DNA from: Sphingobacteriaceae bacterium
GTDB taxonomy: Bacteria; Bacteroidota; Bacteroidia; B-17B0; Aurantibacillaceae
NCBI GenBank assembly: GCA_016709575.1
Contig: JADJMM010000004.1
Span: 310,001-374,000, forward strand
Direction: 5' to 3'
Length of the DNA stretch: 64,000 bases
Shown here piece by piece: positions 40,076 to 50,092 of this stretch (position 1 is its first letter; every line of letters starts with the position of its first letter). A program made the position numbers and the translations under genes. The notes below the pieces were generated by a model. That model was not told the origin of the DNA. It was given only the letters and a program-made list of their open reading frames with translations, and ran no database searches.

Positions 40076-41977
40076 CTAATAAGCTCTTACGTTGTTACCT
40101 TCCATAAAATTAATGAAAGCACGGTTCGCTACTTTATTACCACCCGGAGTTGGGTAGTTGCCTGTAAAATACCAATCGCCTAAATTATCAGGACAAGATA
40201 AATGTAAGCCCTCAATATTTTGATAAATGATTTCAAGCTCTGCTTTTAAATCGGCAGGCTTAATTAATTCAGCAATTTTTTGAGAAATTTCTTCGGTTGT
40301 AAAGGTGTTGTAAATTTCTTTCACCACGTTTACTTGTTCTTCTTTTGGTTTTTTTACTTCAGCCAAAGCTTTTTCGTAAACCGATTTTAAAACTGCTTCA
40401 CGACCGGTTTCTTTTAATAAAGCAACAGTTGCATCGAAGGCAGCAAATTTACTGAGTACCGCCATATCAATACCATAACAATCCGGATAACGAATTTGCG
40501 GAGCTGAGGAAACTACAATTATTTTTTTTGGTTCTAATCGGTCTAATATTCTTAAAATACTTTGCTTTAAAGTGGTACCACGTACAATACTATCATCGAG
40601 TACCACTAAATTATCTACTCCTTTTTTTACAGTTCCATAAGTTACATCGTAACCTAAATTCACCATAATATCACGACTTTCATCATCTGTAATAAAAGTA
40701 CGTTGCTTCACATCCTTTAAAACTACTTTATGAATTCTAGGTTGGACCGAAAGTATTTTACTTAATTGTGGCTCTGCAATAGTTGTTCCCGCTTTTAAAA
40801 TTTCGGTGGCTTTGTGTTTATTTAAATAATCATCTAAACCTTCTATCAATCCTCCAAAAGCAACCTCAGCTGTATTGGGAATATAACTGAAAACTGTATT
40901 ATCTAAATCATAATTTACAGAACGTAAAACAGCCGGCACTAAATAACGGCCGAGAGCTTGCCGCTCGCTATAAATTTGCGCATCGTTTCCTCGTGAAAAA
41001 TAAATCCGTTCAAACGAACAAGCCTTTTTCTCTAATGGTGCAACAATTTCTTCGTGAGATAAAGTTCCATTTTTCTTAATAATAATAGCATGTCCCGGTT
41101 TTACTTCCTGAACTTGTTCGAAAGGCGCATTAAATACAGTTTGAATTACAGGACGCTCGCTGGCAACAACCAAAATTTCATCATCCATGTAATAATAAGC
41201 CGGACGAATTCCATTTGGATCACGTAAAACAAAAGCATCACCATGTCCCATCATACCCGCCATTACATAGCCTCCATCCCAACGCTTACTACTTTCAATT
41301 AAAATAGAAGCAACATCAATATTATCCTGAATTTTTTTAGAAATGGTTTCGTTATCTAAACCTTCTTCTTTAAATTTCTTAAACAAACGGTCGTTTTCTT
41401 TATCTAAAAAATGACCGATTTTTTCCATCACTGTAATAGTGTCGGCCTTTTCGCGGGGGTGCTGACCTAATTCCACTAAATGATCAAAAAGTTCATCAAC
41501 ATTAGTGAGATTAAAATTTCCGGCAACAACTAAATTACGTGCCATCCAATTATTTTGGCGACGGAACGGGTGACAGCTATGAACTCCGTTTTTTCCGAAA
41601 GTTCCATAACGTAAATGACCTAACATTAACTCTCCTAAAAATGGAATATTTTCTTTTTGCCACTCGCCACTTTTATATTCCTCGGGTTTTTTACGAGAAG
41701 CGTTTACAAATAAATCGTTGACTTGAGAAAAAATATCTTGCGTCGCTTTTGGTTCAACTGAACGGATGCGATCTATATAAGTAGTTCCTGGCTTTGCGTC
41801 TAATTTTATGGTAGCTAAACCGGCGCCGTCTTGTCCGCGGTTTATCATTTTTTCCATGAGCTGATACATTTTGTGTAGGCCGTATCTTGCCGAACCATAT
41901 TTGGTTTTATAGTAGGAAACCGGCTTCAGGAGGCGGATTAAAGCTACACCGCACTCGTGTTTTATTAGATCGCTCAT
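40076..41977 (-). CDS. Amidophosphoribosyltransferase-like class II glutamine amidotransferase (PurF-like)
   Basis: A 633-residue cytosolic enzyme. The N-terminal glutaminase begins MSDLIKHECGVALI, with Cys9 as the probable nucleophile after removal of a short propeptide, and contains MINRGQDGAGLAT and GHLRYGTFG. The C-terminal phosphoribosyltransferase has the PRPP loop VVLDDSIVRGTTL and SAPQIRYPDCYGIDM. In the family these couple glutamine hydrolysis to phosphoribosylamine formation, the first step of purine synthesis. It is longer than typical PurF (about 470-510), with extra residues in the middle and a C-terminal extension; a second long PurF-like paralog is common in Bacteroidota, so I do not assert the symbol. 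It is transcribed alone. Confidence 0.88.
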   Translation of the reverse strand: MSDLIKHECGVALIRLLKPVSYYKTKYGSARYGLHKMYQLMEKMINRGQDGAGLATIKLDAKPGTTYIDRIRSVEPKATQDIFSQVNDLFVNASRKKPEEYKSGEWQKENIPFLGELMLGHLRYGTFGKNGVHSCHPFRRQNNWMARNLVVAGNFNLTNVDELFDHLVELGQHPREKADTITVMEKIGHFLDKENDRLFKKFKEEGLDNETISKKIQDNIDVASILIESSKRWDGGYVMAGMMGHGDAFVLRDPNGIRPAYYYMDDEILVVASERPVIQTVFNAPFEQVQEVKPGHAIIIKKNGTLSHEEIVAPLEKKACSFERIYFSRGNDAQIYSERQALGRYLVPAVLRSVNYDLDNTVFSYIPNTAEVAFGGLIEGLDDYLNKHKATEILKAGTTIAEPQLSKILSVQPRIHKVVLKDVKQRTFITDDESRDIMVNLGYDVTYGTVKKGVDNLVVLDDSIVRGTTLKQSILRILDRLEPKKIIVVSSAPQIRYPDCYGIDMAVLSKFAAFDATVALLKETGREAVLKSVYEKALAEVKKPKEEQVNVVKEIYNTFTTEEISQKIAELIKPADLKAELEIIYQNIEGLHLSCPDNLGDWYFTGNYPTPGGNKVANRAFINFMEGNNVRAY

Positions 41978-41987
41978 TTTGGGACTA

Positions 41988-41995
41988 CAAATGTA
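41988..41995 (-). promoter_or_regulatory. Candidate -7 element of the PurF-like gene
   Basis: On the minus strand TACATTTG, identical to the -7 element of the tRNA-tuf promoter, lies 10 bp before the ATG at 41977. There is no TTTG at 19-20 bp upstream. The short distance would give a nearly leaderless mRNA. Confidence 0.4.
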
Positions 41996-42153
41996 AGGCT
42001 TTGTACCATTTTTTACTATTTAGATTTTAACATTGAATGGACAAATTGGACGGGTTTCGAAAAATATTTTTTGCAATCAACCCATCCTTTTGGCTGTTTG
42101 CTTCGTTATAGTATAATAAACACCACCATGCTGAAAATTAAGCTGTTAAAGAC

Positions 42154-42184
42154 TTGGTATTTTAAGTTATAATAGCTAAATTTG
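42154..42184 (+). promoter_or_regulatory. Bacteroidota-type promoter of the type B / PorP operon
   Basis: TTG (42154-42156) is followed after 20 bases by TAAATTTG (42177-42184), a good match to TTG-N19/20-TAnnTTTG. The expected start site near 42190 leaves a leader of about 24 nt to the ATG at 42214 and excludes the earlier ATG at 42193 as a practical start. Confidence 0.7.
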
Positions 42185-42213
42185 AGGTTTAGATGGTAAA
42201 AACCGTTCAACAC

Positions 42214-45015
42214 ATGAAGAGAATTGTATTTTTTATATTATTGGCGTTAACTTTTAACTCAGCCAAATCACAAATTTTAATAAATGAAGCATGCTGGACC
42301 AATGGAGCTAATCTCGATGGGTTTGGGAACGCAGGTGTTGATTACGTAGAATTATACAATGCTACTCCGGGCTTTACACTTTCTCTCGATGATCACTATT
42401 TAACCAATAGCAAAACCAATTTATACATGTGGAAAATGCCTCCGGGATTAACACTTGGTCCGGGACAATACATGACTTTTTGGTGCAGTGGATTAAATAA
42501 AAAAGAACCAGGGCCAGGCGGACGTTGGCATACAAATTTCACCATTGAGCAATGTAGCAACCAATGGTTAATGTTAACTTATTTCGGTGTTATTAAAGAT
42601 TCGATTTACGTAAGAAGAACTAAAGCAAATGATACTTGGGGCAGATACCCTGACGGAGATAAATTTATAGGCTGGCAATTGTTTAACGCAGGAGCTACCG
42701 GTGGAGTTAACACTTCGAATTTCGTAGCCGTTCCTGCTGCTAACGTATTCCTTGGTTATGCACCAACTCCAACTTTTACAACTCCGGCAACTGCAGGATT
42801 CACACCGCCAATTACAGGAAACTACGACATGTGGATACCTGATACAGTTAACTTTCAAATAAATTATACCCGTGGTGATTGCAGTGCACCTGGAGGAAGT
42901 ATCCCTTGTGCCAGTTATACTGGTTGCGTTGAGAATGCTACAGCCGCAACAACTTATACCTATCAGGATGGTATAACTACACCAATACCAATGAGTGGTT
43001 TAACCAGTGTAATAACTGCTGTTACTTATCCGAAACCCAATGGTGTCGGCTCTGCTTCTTTAGCTAATTTATATTTACCAAGTTTCGAAGAAACCAATAC
43101 TTTTTTTGATGGCGCCGATATTGTTGTTAATCCCGGCTTCGGTGTATTATCCATAGTCACCAACACTAACTTCTTCGTTGTTGGTGGTGCCTCCACGGTG
43201 CATTGCGAGTACTTTGATAAAAATAAATTCTATTCTGAAGTTGGTGGTAGTTTATCACAACCACCCAATGATGGTTGGTTAAATCAACAACGTGGTTTTG
43301 ATGTCGGCTTTGATGATCGAACGGGTCAAGGTTGTAGAATAACCGGAAACATTTACAATGATGCGATGTTAGGAACAAGTACTAGAACCAATTTTCCAAA
43401 TTTTGAAATCAGAGCAGCAGGTAAAGATAATTTCTCCGCTAAAACACCAACGGTTGCAACCCCACTACCATTACGTACAACTCATATGCGTGATGCTTTT
43501 GCGCAAACCTACGCTATGAAAAACGGTTTAGCAATGGAAGGAATGCACTACAAACCAATTCGTACGTTTGTGAATGGTTGTTATTGGGGGATTTATGAAT
43601 TCCGCGAAATTCCTGATCAAAATTATTTGAATTATTATTTTGGTTTAAATAAAGATTCCGTTGATATTTTACGACAACATGGTCTCGGTACTACTCTCAC
43701 TAATAATTTAGATACGGGTTGGGTAACAACGCCAATGACGGGTCCTTTAACAAGTAGTTTAGGGGTATTTAACTATGTTCGTCCTAACGGTCTGATGTCT
43801 GTACCCAATTATTACAATAATGCCATGAAGCGTTTAAGTAAATACAGTATTACTGACTTCTTTATTTACAACAGTTATTTAGCAAATGCCGATATCGTTG
43901 GATACAACATGTCGTGGTGGCGTAAAACCAATAATGGTAACATGCCTGCTTACGCTGATACTATGATGAAGTGGCGTTACTTTATGTGGGATATGAATAA
44001 TATCTTAGATATTGGTGTTGCACCAAAAACACTTACCATGAGTAACATGTATGTTTCTCCTTGTATTTATACAAACACAGTTTATACTCAACCTGCAACA
44101 TCTTACACAACACCTGCTACTTCTTATGTTGGTCATGGTTTAGTATTAAAGCAATTATTAACCAATCCTGTTTTCCGTAACGAGTACATGAATCGTTATA
44201 TGGATTTACTCAACACAACATTGCGGTGCGATAAAATGCTCGCCCATTTTGATTATTTCAAACAGGTCTTCACACCAGAAATGCCATTCCATACTGCCTT
44301 CTGGACAGTTAATCAGCCTGATTGGGATTTAGCAATGGATACCTTGAGATATCGTTTAAATACCCGTTGCGATAAAATTGATTCATTATTTACTAAGTGT
44401 AATAACATGAACGGTCCATTTAATATTAATATTGATGTTAAACCTGTTGGTGCAGGAACTGTTGATTTTAATAGTTTACACCTAACCAATTTTGTGTGGA
44501 GTGGCGAATACTATCAGTACAAATTTAATTTCCCATATTTAAATTCATACTTGGAAGCTTGGCCAACCGATACTTCACTTTATGTTTTCGACCATTGGGA
44601 ATTTACAGCGCAAACAAATAGTACAACCGCTACTCCTTGGGCATTGAATGATCAGGATTTTTTATTTAAAGATTCTATCACCTTTGTTATTGGCGAAAGT
44701 GATAATATTACCGCTGTATTTGCCGACAAACGAAATGATATTGTGATGCCAACTGGCTTTACGCCGAACGCTGATGGCATTAATGATATTTTCTCACCTT
44801 TAGGTGCTCAAGCACGTTACGCCCGTGATTATGAAATGCAAGTTTGGAACCGTTGGGGACAAGAAGTATTCAGGGCCAACGAATATACTTTAGGATGGGA
44901 TGGGACACATAATGGTACACAAGCCCAAACGGGAGTATACGCTTATATTTTAAAATACAAGAACGTATTAAACGAATACAAAGTAGTTAAAGGCAATGTT
45001 ACTTTAATACGTTAA
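42214..45015 (+). CDS. Lamin-tail / CotH-domain secreted protein with T9SS type B sorting domain
   Basis: Secreted protein of 933 residues. ATG 42214 gives a signal peptide (MKRIVFFILLALTFNSAKSQ). A lamin-tail-like domain (ILINEACWTNGANLDG...VDYVELYN) occupies the first ~130 residues. A CotH-kinase-like region (about 380-700) contains GMHYKPIRTFVNGCYWGIYE and a conserved FMWDMNN. The last ~90 residues (VMPTGFTPNADGINDIFSP, VWNRWGQEVF, LGWDGTHNG) are a type B sorting domain. CotH family proteins phosphorylate protein or glycan in other organisms, so a secreted kinase is possible but unproven here. The PorP/SprF gene follows by 21 bp, an arrangement often seen for type B cargo. Confidence 0.9.
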   Translation: MKRIVFFILLALTFNSAKSQILINEACWTNGANLDGFGNAGVDYVELYNATPGFTLSLDDHYLTNSKTNLYMWKMPPGLTLGPGQYMTFWCSGLNKKEPGPGGRWHTNFTIEQCSNQWLMLTYFGVIKDSIYVRRTKANDTWGRYPDGDKFIGWQLFNAGATGGVNTSNFVAVPAANVFLGYAPTPTFTTPATAGFTPPITGNYDMWIPDTVNFQINYTRGDCSAPGGSIPCASYTGCVENATAATTYTYQDGITTPIPMSGLTSVITAVTYPKPNGVGSASLANLYLPSFEETNTFFDGADIVVNPGFGVLSIVTNTNFFVVGGASTVHCEYFDKNKFYSEVGGSLSQPPNDGWLNQQRGFDVGFDDRTGQGCRITGNIYNDAMLGTSTRTNFPNFEIRAAGKDNFSAKTPTVATPLPLRTTHMRDAFAQTYAMKNGLAMEGMHYKPIRTFVNGCYWGIYEFREIPDQNYLNYYFGLNKDSVDILRQHGLGTTLTNNLDTGWVTTPMTGPLTSSLGVFNYVRPNGLMSVPNYYNNAMKRLSKYSITDFFIYNSYLANADIVGYNMSWWRKTNNGNMPAYADTMMKWRYFMWDMNNILDIGVAPKTLTMSNMYVSPCIYTNTVYTQPATSYTTPATSYVGHGLVLKQLLTNPVFRNEYMNRYMDLLNTTLRCDKMLAHFDYFKQVFTPEMPFHTAFWTVNQPDWDLAMDTLRYRLNTRCDKIDSLFTKCNNMNGPFNINIDVKPVGAGTVDFNSLHLTNFVWSGEYYQYKFNFPYLNSYLEAWPTDTSLYVFDHWEFTAQTNSTTATPWALNDQDFLFKDSITFVIGESDNITAVFADKRNDIVMPTGFTPNADGINDIFSPLGAQARYARDYEMQVWNRWGQEVFRANEYTLGWDGTHNGTQAQTGVYAYILKYKNVLNEYKVVKGNVTLIR

Positions 45016-45036
45016 ACCACACTGAGAAAAACATTT

Positions 45037-46128
45037 ATGAAAAAAATAAGTATACTTTCCTTTCTTTTACTTTCACTTCTTACCTCAGAAGTAAAAGCTC
45101 AGGATATCCATTTAGCTCAGATTCAGGAAGCACCTTTAATGTATAATCCTGCAAACACCGGTTTTTTTCCCGGTTATTACAGGGTAATTGCAGGTTATCG
45201 TAATCAATGGGCTTCAATGGGCAAGGCTTACCAAACCATGGGATTATCGGTTGACGGTGGTGTTTTTAGAAACCGATACAAGAACGCGTTTTTAGGAATT
45301 GGTATGAATATTTTTAGTGATAAAGCCGGAGCTGCTAACTTATCACAAACCATTGCTAATTTCAACATCAGTGCAATTTTAAAAATGTCGAAAAAAGCAG
45401 TTTTATCTGCAGGTATTTATGGCGGCGTAACAATGAATAGTGCAAACTATGCCAAATTAACTTACGCTTCACAATTTAATGGTACTGAAATTGACCCTTC
45501 ACTTGCAAGTCAGGAATCTGTTGTATATCACAATTTCACAAGCTCAGATTTTGGAGCAGGTTTAGCTTACGAATACACTTCTCTTAAAACTCGTAACGAC
45601 CGCGATGATATTAAAAGTTTAAGAATAGGAATTGCAGGTTATCACTTAAACCAACCGGAACAAGATTATGGAAACAACAGTTATGTTAATGCTGCAGGAC
45701 AAACCGTAACTATTGAAGGTTACAGATTGCCTTATCGTATATCTGCTTCTATTGTTTCAAGATTTGATATTAGTAATACAAAATTATCGGTTACCCCAAC
45801 TGCAATTTTCATGATGCAGGGTCCGGCAAGAGAAATAACCGCAGGTACATATTTAAAATACCGTTTTAAAAACGGAACAAAAATTACAGGTGAGAAAGTA
45901 GAAAACTCTATGGGTGTTGGCATGTTTTACCGTGTAGATGATGCTATTATTCCACAAGTACTAATTGATATGGGTACTTATGCTATTGGTATTTCTTATG
46001 ACGCCAATGTATCGAGCTACAGAAAAGCATCAAGAACTGTTGGAGGTTTTGAAATCTCTTTACGTTACAATAAACTTGCCGATGCCTTGTTTAACAAGCG
46101 CAGCGAATACAGCAAAACCAGGAAATAA
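45037..46128 (+). CDS. PorP/SprF family T9SS membrane protein
   Basis: A 363-residue outer-membrane protein of the PorP/SprF family. A signal peptide (MKKISILSFLLLSLLTSEVKAQ) is followed by DIHLAQIQEAPLMYNPANTGFF, the highly conserved start of the family, and IAGYRNQWASMG; the rest is a predicted beta-barrel with many Gly/Tyr strands. PorP/SprF proteins are needed for secretion or surface attachment of partner type B sorting-domain proteins (SprF for SprB in Flavobacterium). The upstream gene, 21 bp away, encodes such a protein, so this is probably its dedicated partner. Confidence 0.95.
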   Translation: MKKISILSFLLLSLLTSEVKAQDIHLAQIQEAPLMYNPANTGFFPGYYRVIAGYRNQWASMGKAYQTMGLSVDGGVFRNRYKNAFLGIGMNIFSDKAGAANLSQTIANFNISAILKMSKKAVLSAGIYGGVTMNSANYAKLTYASQFNGTEIDPSLASQESVVYHNFTSSDFGAGLAYEYTSLKTRNDRDDIKSLRIGIAGYHLNQPEQDYGNNSYVNAAGQTVTIEGYRLPYRISASIVSRFDISNTKLSVTPTAIFMMQGPAREITAGTYLKYRFKNGTKITGEKVENSMGVGMFYRVDDAIIPQVLIDMGTYAIGISYDANVSSYRKASRTVGGFEISLRYNKLADALFNKRSEYSKTRK

Positions 46129-46161
46129 CCCCGTATTTCCTTTAATTATTTTTTTACTATT

Positions 46162-47203
46162 ATGAAGAATAAATCTTCCTTAATTGTTATTACACTTTTA
46201 GCTATACTCTGTGCGGTATCGTTTTACATCTACAAAAACAAAACCAGCGGAAGCACAATCGACAAAGAATCAAGAGATTTTAAAATTGAAGATACCGCTT
46301 CCGTTACAAAAATTTTCATGGCCGATAAAAACGGGAATTCTATTACGCTCGAAAGAACCAAAACAGGATGGGTTACTCCTAACAAATATCCTTGTCGTGC
46401 CGACGCTATTAACCTTTTGCTTTATACCATGAAAATGTTGGATGTAAAATCAACTGTTTCTAAAAATGCGAAAGCAGGTGTTATTAAACAAATGATTGGA
46501 CATTCTATTAAAGTTCAAGCTTTTCATAATGACGAGTTAATAAAGCAATATTATGTTGGTCATGAAGGAATGGATAACGATGCCACTTACATGATATTAA
46601 CTGATTTGGATAATATGGAGAATTATGAAGAGCCATTTTTAATGTGCATTCCGGGCTTTAACGGCTATCTTTCTTCACGTTACATACTTAATGAGAATGA
46701 ATGGAGAGAAAGAGTTGTAATTAACTATATCCCCCCACAAATGAAGGCGATAAAAGTAGAATTCAGTGAGTTCCCCGATTCATCTTTTGTAATCAAACTT
46801 AACAGCACTACTAATTTCGAATTACAAAAATTAAACGGAACCCAATTGCCATTTGATGAAGTGCGAATGAAACAGTACCTCGCCTATTTCCAGAACATTA
46901 GTTACGAAAAACTACTTACTAAGGTGAATCAACGCTTAGTGGACTCAATACAAAATGCTGTGCCTTTTATTAAACTTAGCATTACTTCAAATCAGAACGA
47001 AACAAAGGAATTTAACTTCGTTCGTAAAAATTCTACTTGGGAGATTAATAAGAAATATGGTGTTGAATATAAATATGATCCCGACCGCTTTTTTTATGAG
47101 TTTCAACACCGGTAAAGAAACTGCCCTTGTTCAGTATTATGTGTTTGGGAAAATTCTTCAAACCAATGGCTATTTCCTCCCTAAATCTACTGTTAAAAAG
47201 TAG
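46162..47203 (+). CDS. Membrane-anchored DUF4340-like protein (one frameshift)
   Basis: A protein of 346 residues when the 7-T run at 47089-47095 is read as six, giving DRFFMSFNTGKETALVQ and a natural end PKSTVKK. One N-terminal membrane helix (about 7-23) is followed by a periplasmic domain whose pattern, VTKIFMADKNGNSITLERTK then GWVTPNKYPCRADAINLLL, resembles DUF4340 domains, found alone or in GldG-like proteins. No catalytic motif is evident. It is 33 bp after the PorP/SprF gene and likely in the same operon, suggesting an envelope role linked to secretion. Confidence 0.75.
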
Positions 47204-47326
47204 TTCAAAACTAAAGCCATTATTATGGCAGTTTTCTAAGGCGAAACCTAAATTTGTTAGATAGAAAAGCGGTATTGCAAAAGCACTACTGCTCTTTGGC
47301 ATTATACAAACTGAAAAACCTGACTT

Positions 47327-48448
47327 ATGAATTTTGTAGTTTCATCCTCCACATTACTTAAACACTTAAAAGCCGTTGGCGGCGTATTAAACACAAATAA
47401 TACTATTCCTATTTTAGATTGCTTTTTGTTTGAAGTAAATAATAATGAGTTAACCATTTCGGCAAGCGATATGGAAACTACTATTACAACCAGTTTAAAA
47501 GTTGAAGCTACGAAAGGCGGATCAATTGCTATTCCTGCTAAAACTTTACAAGATGCATTAGCCAGTTTACCTGAGCAACCAATTTCTTTTATTATTGATG
47601 ATAAAAAATTCTCAGCAAAATTAAAAACAGAAACAGGTGATTATACTTTAACCGGACACAACGGAGAAGAATATCCTAAAATGCCGAAGTTAGATTCACA
47701 ATCTTCCATCGTAATTAAAAGTGATATTTTAGCTTCAGCTATTAACAAAACTATTTTCGCAACAGGTAATGATGATTTACGTCCTGTAATGAGCGGCGTG
47801 TTTTGTCAGTTTACTGAAACCAATACCATTTTCGTTGCTACAGATGCGCATAAACTAGTACGCTATATCCGTAACGATGCAAAAGCAGGCGCTTCAACAT
47901 CTTTCATCATGCCTAAAAAACCTTTGAATGTTTTAAAAGCATTATTGACAGGAATTGACGACGCTGTGAAAGTTGAATTCAATAAAACCAACGCATTATT
48001 TTCTTTTGGAAACATCAACTTAGTTTGCCGTTTAATTGATGGAAAATATCCAAACTACGAAGCCGTAATTCCAAAACAAAATCCTAATAAATTAACTATC
48101 GACCGTTCTTCTTTTCTTGGTGCTATTAAACGTGTAAGTGTTTTCGCTAACAAAGCAACACATCAAATACGTTTAAAAATAAATGGTAGTCATTTAGTAG
48201 TTTCAGCAGAAGATTTAGATTTTGCAAATGAAGGTCACGAAAGTTTAGTTTGCTCTTATGTAGGCGAAGACATGGAAATTGGCTTTAATTCTAAATTCTT
48301 AGTGGAAATGGTAAGCAATTTAGAAAGTGATGAAATCACTATTGAAATGAGCGCTCCTAACCGTGCGGGAATTATCGTTCCATCACAAAAATCAAACCCA
48401 GGAGAAGATGTTTTAATGTTGGTGATGCCGGTTATGTTGAATAACTAA
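47327..48448 (+). CDS. dnaN: DNA polymerase III beta subunit (sliding clamp)
   Basis: A 373-residue ring-forming clamp with an intact frame. Three clamp domains are visible: MNFVVSSSTLLKHLKAVGGVL; the TGHNGEEYPKMP and RPVMSGVFCQF region; and LICRLIDGKYPNYEAVIP-like sequence, before the usual end LMLVMPVMLNN. It encircles DNA and tethers polymerase III. It is not next to dnaA or recF here. A TAAATTTG at 47249-47256 may be its -7 element, with a weak -33. The esterase gene starts 19 bp downstream. Confidence 0.98.
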   Translation: MNFVVSSSTLLKHLKAVGGVLNTNNTIPILDCFLFEVNNNELTISASDMETTITTSLKVEATKGGSIAIPAKTLQDALASLPEQPISFIIDDKKFSAKLKTETGDYTLTGHNGEEYPKMPKLDSQSSIVIKSDILASAINKTIFATGNDDLRPVMSGVFCQFTETNTIFVATDAHKLVRYIRNDAKAGASTSFIMPKKPLNVLKALLTGIDDAVKVEFNKTNALFSFGNINLVCRLIDGKYPNYEAVIPKQNPNKLTIDRSSFLGAIKRVSVFANKATHQIRLKINGSHLVVSAEDLDFANEGHESLVCSYVGEDMEIGFNSKFLVEMVSNLESDEITIEMSAPNRAGIIVPSQKSNPGEDVLMLVMPVMLNN

Positions 48449-48467
48449 TTTTAACTATCTTAGCTTT

Positions 48468-49601
48468 ATGCAAAAAGCTAAATTATACTTAAGCCTGTTA
48501 TTATTAGCAGGCTTTTTTGTTTCCGCACAAACAGGCGTAACAATTGTAGATAGTATCAACTCATCAAGTATATACCGTACCTATCGTTTATACCGACCAT
48601 TATCCTATACAGGCTCTCAAGCTTATCCATTAGTAATTAATATGCATGGATATACATCCAGTGCCCAAGCCCAACAGATTTATGGAAACTTTATGCCGAT
48701 TGCTGATACAGCTAAGTTTTTAATTGTACATCCGCAAGGTACAAAAGATGCCAGTAATCAACCTTATTGGAACGCGGGTATTTCTCCTTCAGGTGCAAAC
48801 GATTTATTATTTATTTCCCAATTAATAGATAGTTTAAAAACTATCTACAATATTGACCCGAATTGTATTTATTCAACTGGTATGAGTAATGGTGGCTTTA
48901 TGAGTAATTTTTTAGCTTGTAACCTAAGTAACAAAATTGCAGCTATTGCAGGTGTTACAGGAACTATGTTTTCTACGGTTAGTCCCACTTGTAATCCGGG
49001 CCGACCAGTACCTGTTATGCATGTTCATGGAACGGCTGACGGAACCGTTCCTTACAATGGAGGGAGTGGTATGATTGCAGTGGATTCCTTAATGAAATTC
49101 TGGCGCATTAATAATAATACAAATGCTGTACCAACAACAAGTGCTGTTCCAAATATTAATTTAGGCGATGGTTGTACAGCTGATCATTTTTTATGGAGTG
49201 GCGGAACATTAGGTGCCACTAACGAATTATACAGAGTAAATGGCGGCGCACACACTTGGCCGGGCGCGTCAATTACTATTGGTGTAACCAATCAGGATTT
49301 TAGTGCCTCAGTTCAGATTTGGCGTTTCTTTAGAAAATATAAATTAAACATGTTTACTACCGGTATAACTGAAAATAGTTTCGCTACTTCATTTTCCGTT
49401 TATCCGAATCCAACAACTGATTTAGTAACCATAACTTCAGATGATGAAATGTCAATGAGTTTATTTGATATTACAGGAAAAAAATTAATTGCGGAAACTA
49501 ATCAAAAAACAATTTCTTTATTGGGATTAGAACAGGGAATTTATTTTTTAACGGTAAGTTCGAAAAGACAAACAACTACTAAAAAAATAATTAAGCAATA
49601 A
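48468..49601 (+). CDS. Secreted PHB-depolymerase/feruloyl-esterase-type hydrolase with T9SS type A domain
   Basis: A 377-residue secreted alpha/beta hydrolase. A signal peptide (about 1-20) precedes a catalytic domain of the LpqC/PHB depolymerase-feruloyl esterase group: oxyanion region NMHGYTSS, nucleophile Ser140 in GMSNGG, Asp191 in HGTADGTVP and His262 in GGAHTWPG. The last ~80 residues (FSVYPNPTTDLVTITS...GIYFLTVSSKRQTTTKKIIKQ) are a type A sorting domain, so it is exported by T9SS and held at or shed from the surface. The substrate may be a plant ester or polyester. Its 3' end overlaps the converging HsdR-N gene by 11 bp. Confidence 0.92.
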   Translation: MQKAKLYLSLLLLAGFFVSAQTGVTIVDSINSSSIYRTYRLYRPLSYTGSQAYPLVINMHGYTSSAQAQQIYGNFMPIADTAKFLIVHPQGTKDASNQPYWNAGISPSGANDLLFISQLIDSLKTIYNIDPNCIYSTGMSNGGFMSNFLACNLSNKIAAIAGVTGTMFSTVSPTCNPGRPVPVMHVHGTADGTVPYNGGSGMIAVDSLMKFWRINNNTNAVPTTSAVPNINLGDGCTADHFLWSGGTLGATNELYRVNGGAHTWPGASITIGVTNQDFSASVQIWRFFRKYKLNMFTTGITENSFATSFSVYPNPTTDLVTITSDDEMSMSLFDITGKKLIAETNQKTISLLGLEQGIYFLTVSSKRQTTTKKIIKQ

Positions 49602-50043
49602 GTTCGTTGTAATTCGGTAAGTCGCTAATTAATTTTGCCTTCCCGTTTTCAACTTGAATTACAAATTGCGTAAGGCCGTTTGTCATCAATAAATAGTTCA
49701 CTCCTAAAATCAAATTGTAACGCAACGTTTGTTCTAAAGTAGTTTCTGTAATTGGAACATCGGGCGCTTTACATTCAATTAACAAAACTGGATTCATGGT
49801 TTTATTATAAATTACCGCATCGTAACGTTTACGGGTGTTATTCAGGTTAATTTCCTTCTCAACAGAAATTAATGAAGCAGGTACATTTTTTTGCGTTATC
49901 AAATGATTAACTAAGTGTTGTCTCACCCACTCTTCAGGCGTTAACAATATCCATTTCTTTCGTATTTCGTCAAAAACATAAGCTTTGTTATTCTCGTGTT
50001 TTATGCGTACATTAAATGTTGGATATATGAGGGAAGATTCCAA
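49591..50043 (-). CDS. Stand-alone HsdR N-terminal-domain protein (PD-(D/E)XK-like)
   Basis: A 150-residue cytoplasmic protein of the HSDR_N_2 type. Residues 70-115 have the nuclease-fold core KRYDAVIYNKTMNPVLLIECKAPD, with the D...ExK arrangement (D74, E93, K95 by my count). It is widespread as a single gene in Bacteroidota. No restriction helicase, specificity or methylase gene is near, so it is not part of a type I R-M system here. Its function is unknown. It is divergent from the AMP nucleosidase gene, 49 bp away. Confidence 0.85.
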   Translation of the reverse strand: MESSLIYPTFNVRIKHENNKAYVFDEIRKKWILLTPEEWVRQHLVNHLITQKNVPASLISVEKEINLNNTRKRYDAVIYNKTMNPVLLIECKAPDVPITETTLEQTLRYNLILGVNYLLMTNGLTQFVIQVENGKAKLISDLPNYNELIA

Positions 50044-50092
50044 TTTTATAAATATCTTTACTTAATAAAGTGATACAAAATAAGAAATTTTA

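Noticed and set aside
49591..50043. Type I restriction-modification system
   Set aside because: Only an HsdR N-terminal domain is present; no helicase, methylase or specificity genes lie nearby.
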